A stretch of 39,712 nucleotides of DNA. It comes from Priapulus caudatus. Lineage: Eukaryota > Priapulida > Priapulimorpha > Priapulimorphida > Priapulidae. The notes below the pieces were generated by a model, which was not told the origin of the DNA, made no database searches, and was given only the letters and a program-made list of their open reading frames with translations. The translations under genes were made by a program, and so were the position numbers. The DNA lies in assembly GCF_000485595.1 (NCBI RefSeq), contig NW_014577656.1:128627-168338 (forward strand), in the 5' to 3' direction. Of this stretch, positions 38,735-39,712 are shown piece after piece (positions within the stretch are counted from its first letter, which is position 1; every line of letters starts with the position of its first letter).

Positions 38735-39051
38735 TAGGCGCGTTCACACACAAGAAAAACCGCGCTGCTCAGCTCACTAATATCGGAGCTAATAGTGAGC
38801 TGATTGTGTCGTTGTTCACACAGGCGAATATAGCTCGCTAAATCGCCGCCGTGCAAATATCACGCGCGCGGTGGCAAATAAGTGAGCTGATTCCAAACAG
38901 CCTAGTCGAAAGTGGTCTTAGGAGGCGGGCTTTTTGGAGCGCGATTTAGTAAGCTAATTGCGTTCACACTTGTAAAACGCTCAGTTTTTCTAGTGAGCTA
39001 CAAAAACCGGGTTTTGCAGCCCGCTAATTCGCGCCAGTGTGAACGCGCCTA
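38735..39051. mobile_element. MITE with TAGGCGCGTTCACAC ends, upstream of FABP gene
   Basis: TAGGCGCGTTCACAC at the left end and GTGTGAACGCGCCTA at the right end are perfect inverted repeats; TA at both ends may be the target duplication. Internally, GAGCTCACTA-like motifs recur in both orientations. It ends about 300 bp before the FABP start codon. Confidence 0.7.
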
Positions 39052-39157
39052 ATATTTATGAATATAGATAAATCTATCTATAGACATAGACATGCACTGA
39101 TATACCTAGCACGATTAATTTGATGTCACGAGAAAGTGACGGCCGGGACCCACACAC

Positions 39158-39169
39158 TGCGCATGCGCC
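39158..39169. promoter_or_regulatory. NRF-1-like palindrome upstream of FABP gene
   Basis: TGCGCATGCGCC matches the NRF-1 consensus YGCGCAYGCGCR except at the last base. It lies about 190 bp upstream of the FABP start. A TGATGTCA half-CRE lies at about 39121-39128. Confidence 0.4.
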
Positions 39170-39244
39170 GTGACCCTGCGTCTGCTCCTATCCGCAGCCG
39201 GACATGTGATCTACGGGACGAATGGGAAAATAAAAACGTCGGCG

Positions 39245-39252
39245 TTTATAAG
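39245..39252 (+). promoter_or_regulatory. Candidate TATA box of FABP gene
   Basis: TTTATAAG lies about 107 bp upstream of the start codon, leaving room for an 80-nt 5' UTR. A second TATA-like stretch (CTATATAACTATATA, 39335-39349) is too close to the ATG to be the main one. Confidence 0.45.
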
Positions 39253-39358
39253 GGCCGCTGCGCGGACGACGTACTGCACTGCCGCTAGTTCAGCCCCGTA
39301 GTCCCGTAGTTTCCACCCCGTCCTCGTTCGCGCACTATATAACTATATACACAGCGTA

Positions 39359-39434
39359 ATGGCGCCCGCCGACTTCTGTGGAAAATGGAAGATGACCTCG
39401 TCGGAGAACTTTGACAAGATGATGGAGCATCTCG
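39359..39434 (+). CDS. Fatty-acid-binding protein family, first exon only (gene runs off window)
   Basis: The exon encodes MAPADFCGKWKMTSSENFDK then MMEHLG and ends in phase 1 at the donor G|GTGCGT. The lipocalin-fold FABP/CRABP family begins in just this way (F-x-G-x-W-K-x-x-x-S-E-N-F-D), and its first intron is placed after about codon 24-25 in phase 1, as here. Family members carry fatty acids or retinoids in the cytosol. The remaining exons lie beyond the window, so subtype and completeness cannot be judged. The intron begins with GT-rich DNA and then a GA microsatellite. Confidence 0.88.
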
Positions 39435-39574
39435 GTGCGTATGATGAATGATGATACATGCATGTACGGTATATGTGTGTGCGTGCGATGTGCACGCGTG
39501 TTATATTAGCAGTACGGTTCCCCGTGTAGCGTGGGCTATATATGTGTGCGTGCAATGCTCACGGTTCCCCGTGT

Positions 39575-39712
39575 AGCGAGAGAGAGGGGGAAAGAGATAA
39601 GCGATAGAGAGAGAGAGAGAGAGAGATAGAGAGAGAGAAAGATAGAGAGAGAGAGAGAGCGAGAGAGAAAGATAGAGAGAGAGAGAGAGCGAGAGAGAGA
39701 GCGCGAAGCAGA
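39575..39712. repeat. (GA)n-rich microsatellite in FABP intron 1
   Basis: GAGAGAGA with interspersed GATA and GCGAGA variants; two copies of GAAAGATAGAGAGAGAGAGA are visible. It runs to the end of the window. Confidence 0.9.

Overview
This window is animal nuclear DNA, not bacterial or viral: the genes are split into many short exons with GT-AG (twice GC-AG) introns, and simple repeats, minisatellites and small non-autonomous DNA transposons fill the rest. The gene set, with a full sperm-type Na+/H+ exchanger of the kind known from sea urchins, and many small inverted-repeat elements suggest an aquatic, probably marine, invertebrate. I cannot name the species.

Layout: (1) 1-1882, no recognised gene, with a noisy 46-bp satellite; (2) 1883-4260, plus strand, the 3' half of LZTR1 (second BTB-BACK unit), whose first visible exon is broken by frame offsets that look like sequencing error; (3) 6580-10825, minus strand, a complete 8-exon TBL2 (membrane-anchored WD40 protein); (4) 11625-16038, plus strand, a complete 9-exon cathepsin D-like aspartic protease; (5) 17203-18555, minus strand, a complete 4-exon SDHAF2; (6) 19218-31172, minus strand, a 26-exon SLC9C1, in which a Na+/H+ exchanger, a voltage-sensing domain and a cyclic-nucleotide-binding domain form one protein of about 1,329 residues; (7) 31173-39358, a gene-poor block of simple repeats, a 1.1-kb ACGT/CACG array and several element fragments; (8) 39359 onward, the first exon of a fatty-acid-binding protein gene that runs off the window.

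The genes are ordinary unlinked animal genes, not an operon. TBL2 and the protease are divergent and share about 800 bp of upstream DNA. The protease and SDHAF2 converge, with poly(A) signals only a few bases apart. Exon coordinates below were obtained by joining reading frames by hand across consensus splice sites; within each complete gene the intron phases all agree, which is the main support for the models.

The most interesting locus is SLC9C1: an S4 helix with seven positive residues spaced every third position, an intact cyclic-nucleotide cassette, two GC-AG introns, a consensus RFX X-box upstream, and tandem duplications that run across its splice donors. A similar splice-site duplication is seen in the neighbouring protease gene. 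At least seven small inverted-repeat elements with recognisable target-site duplications lie in introns and spacers.
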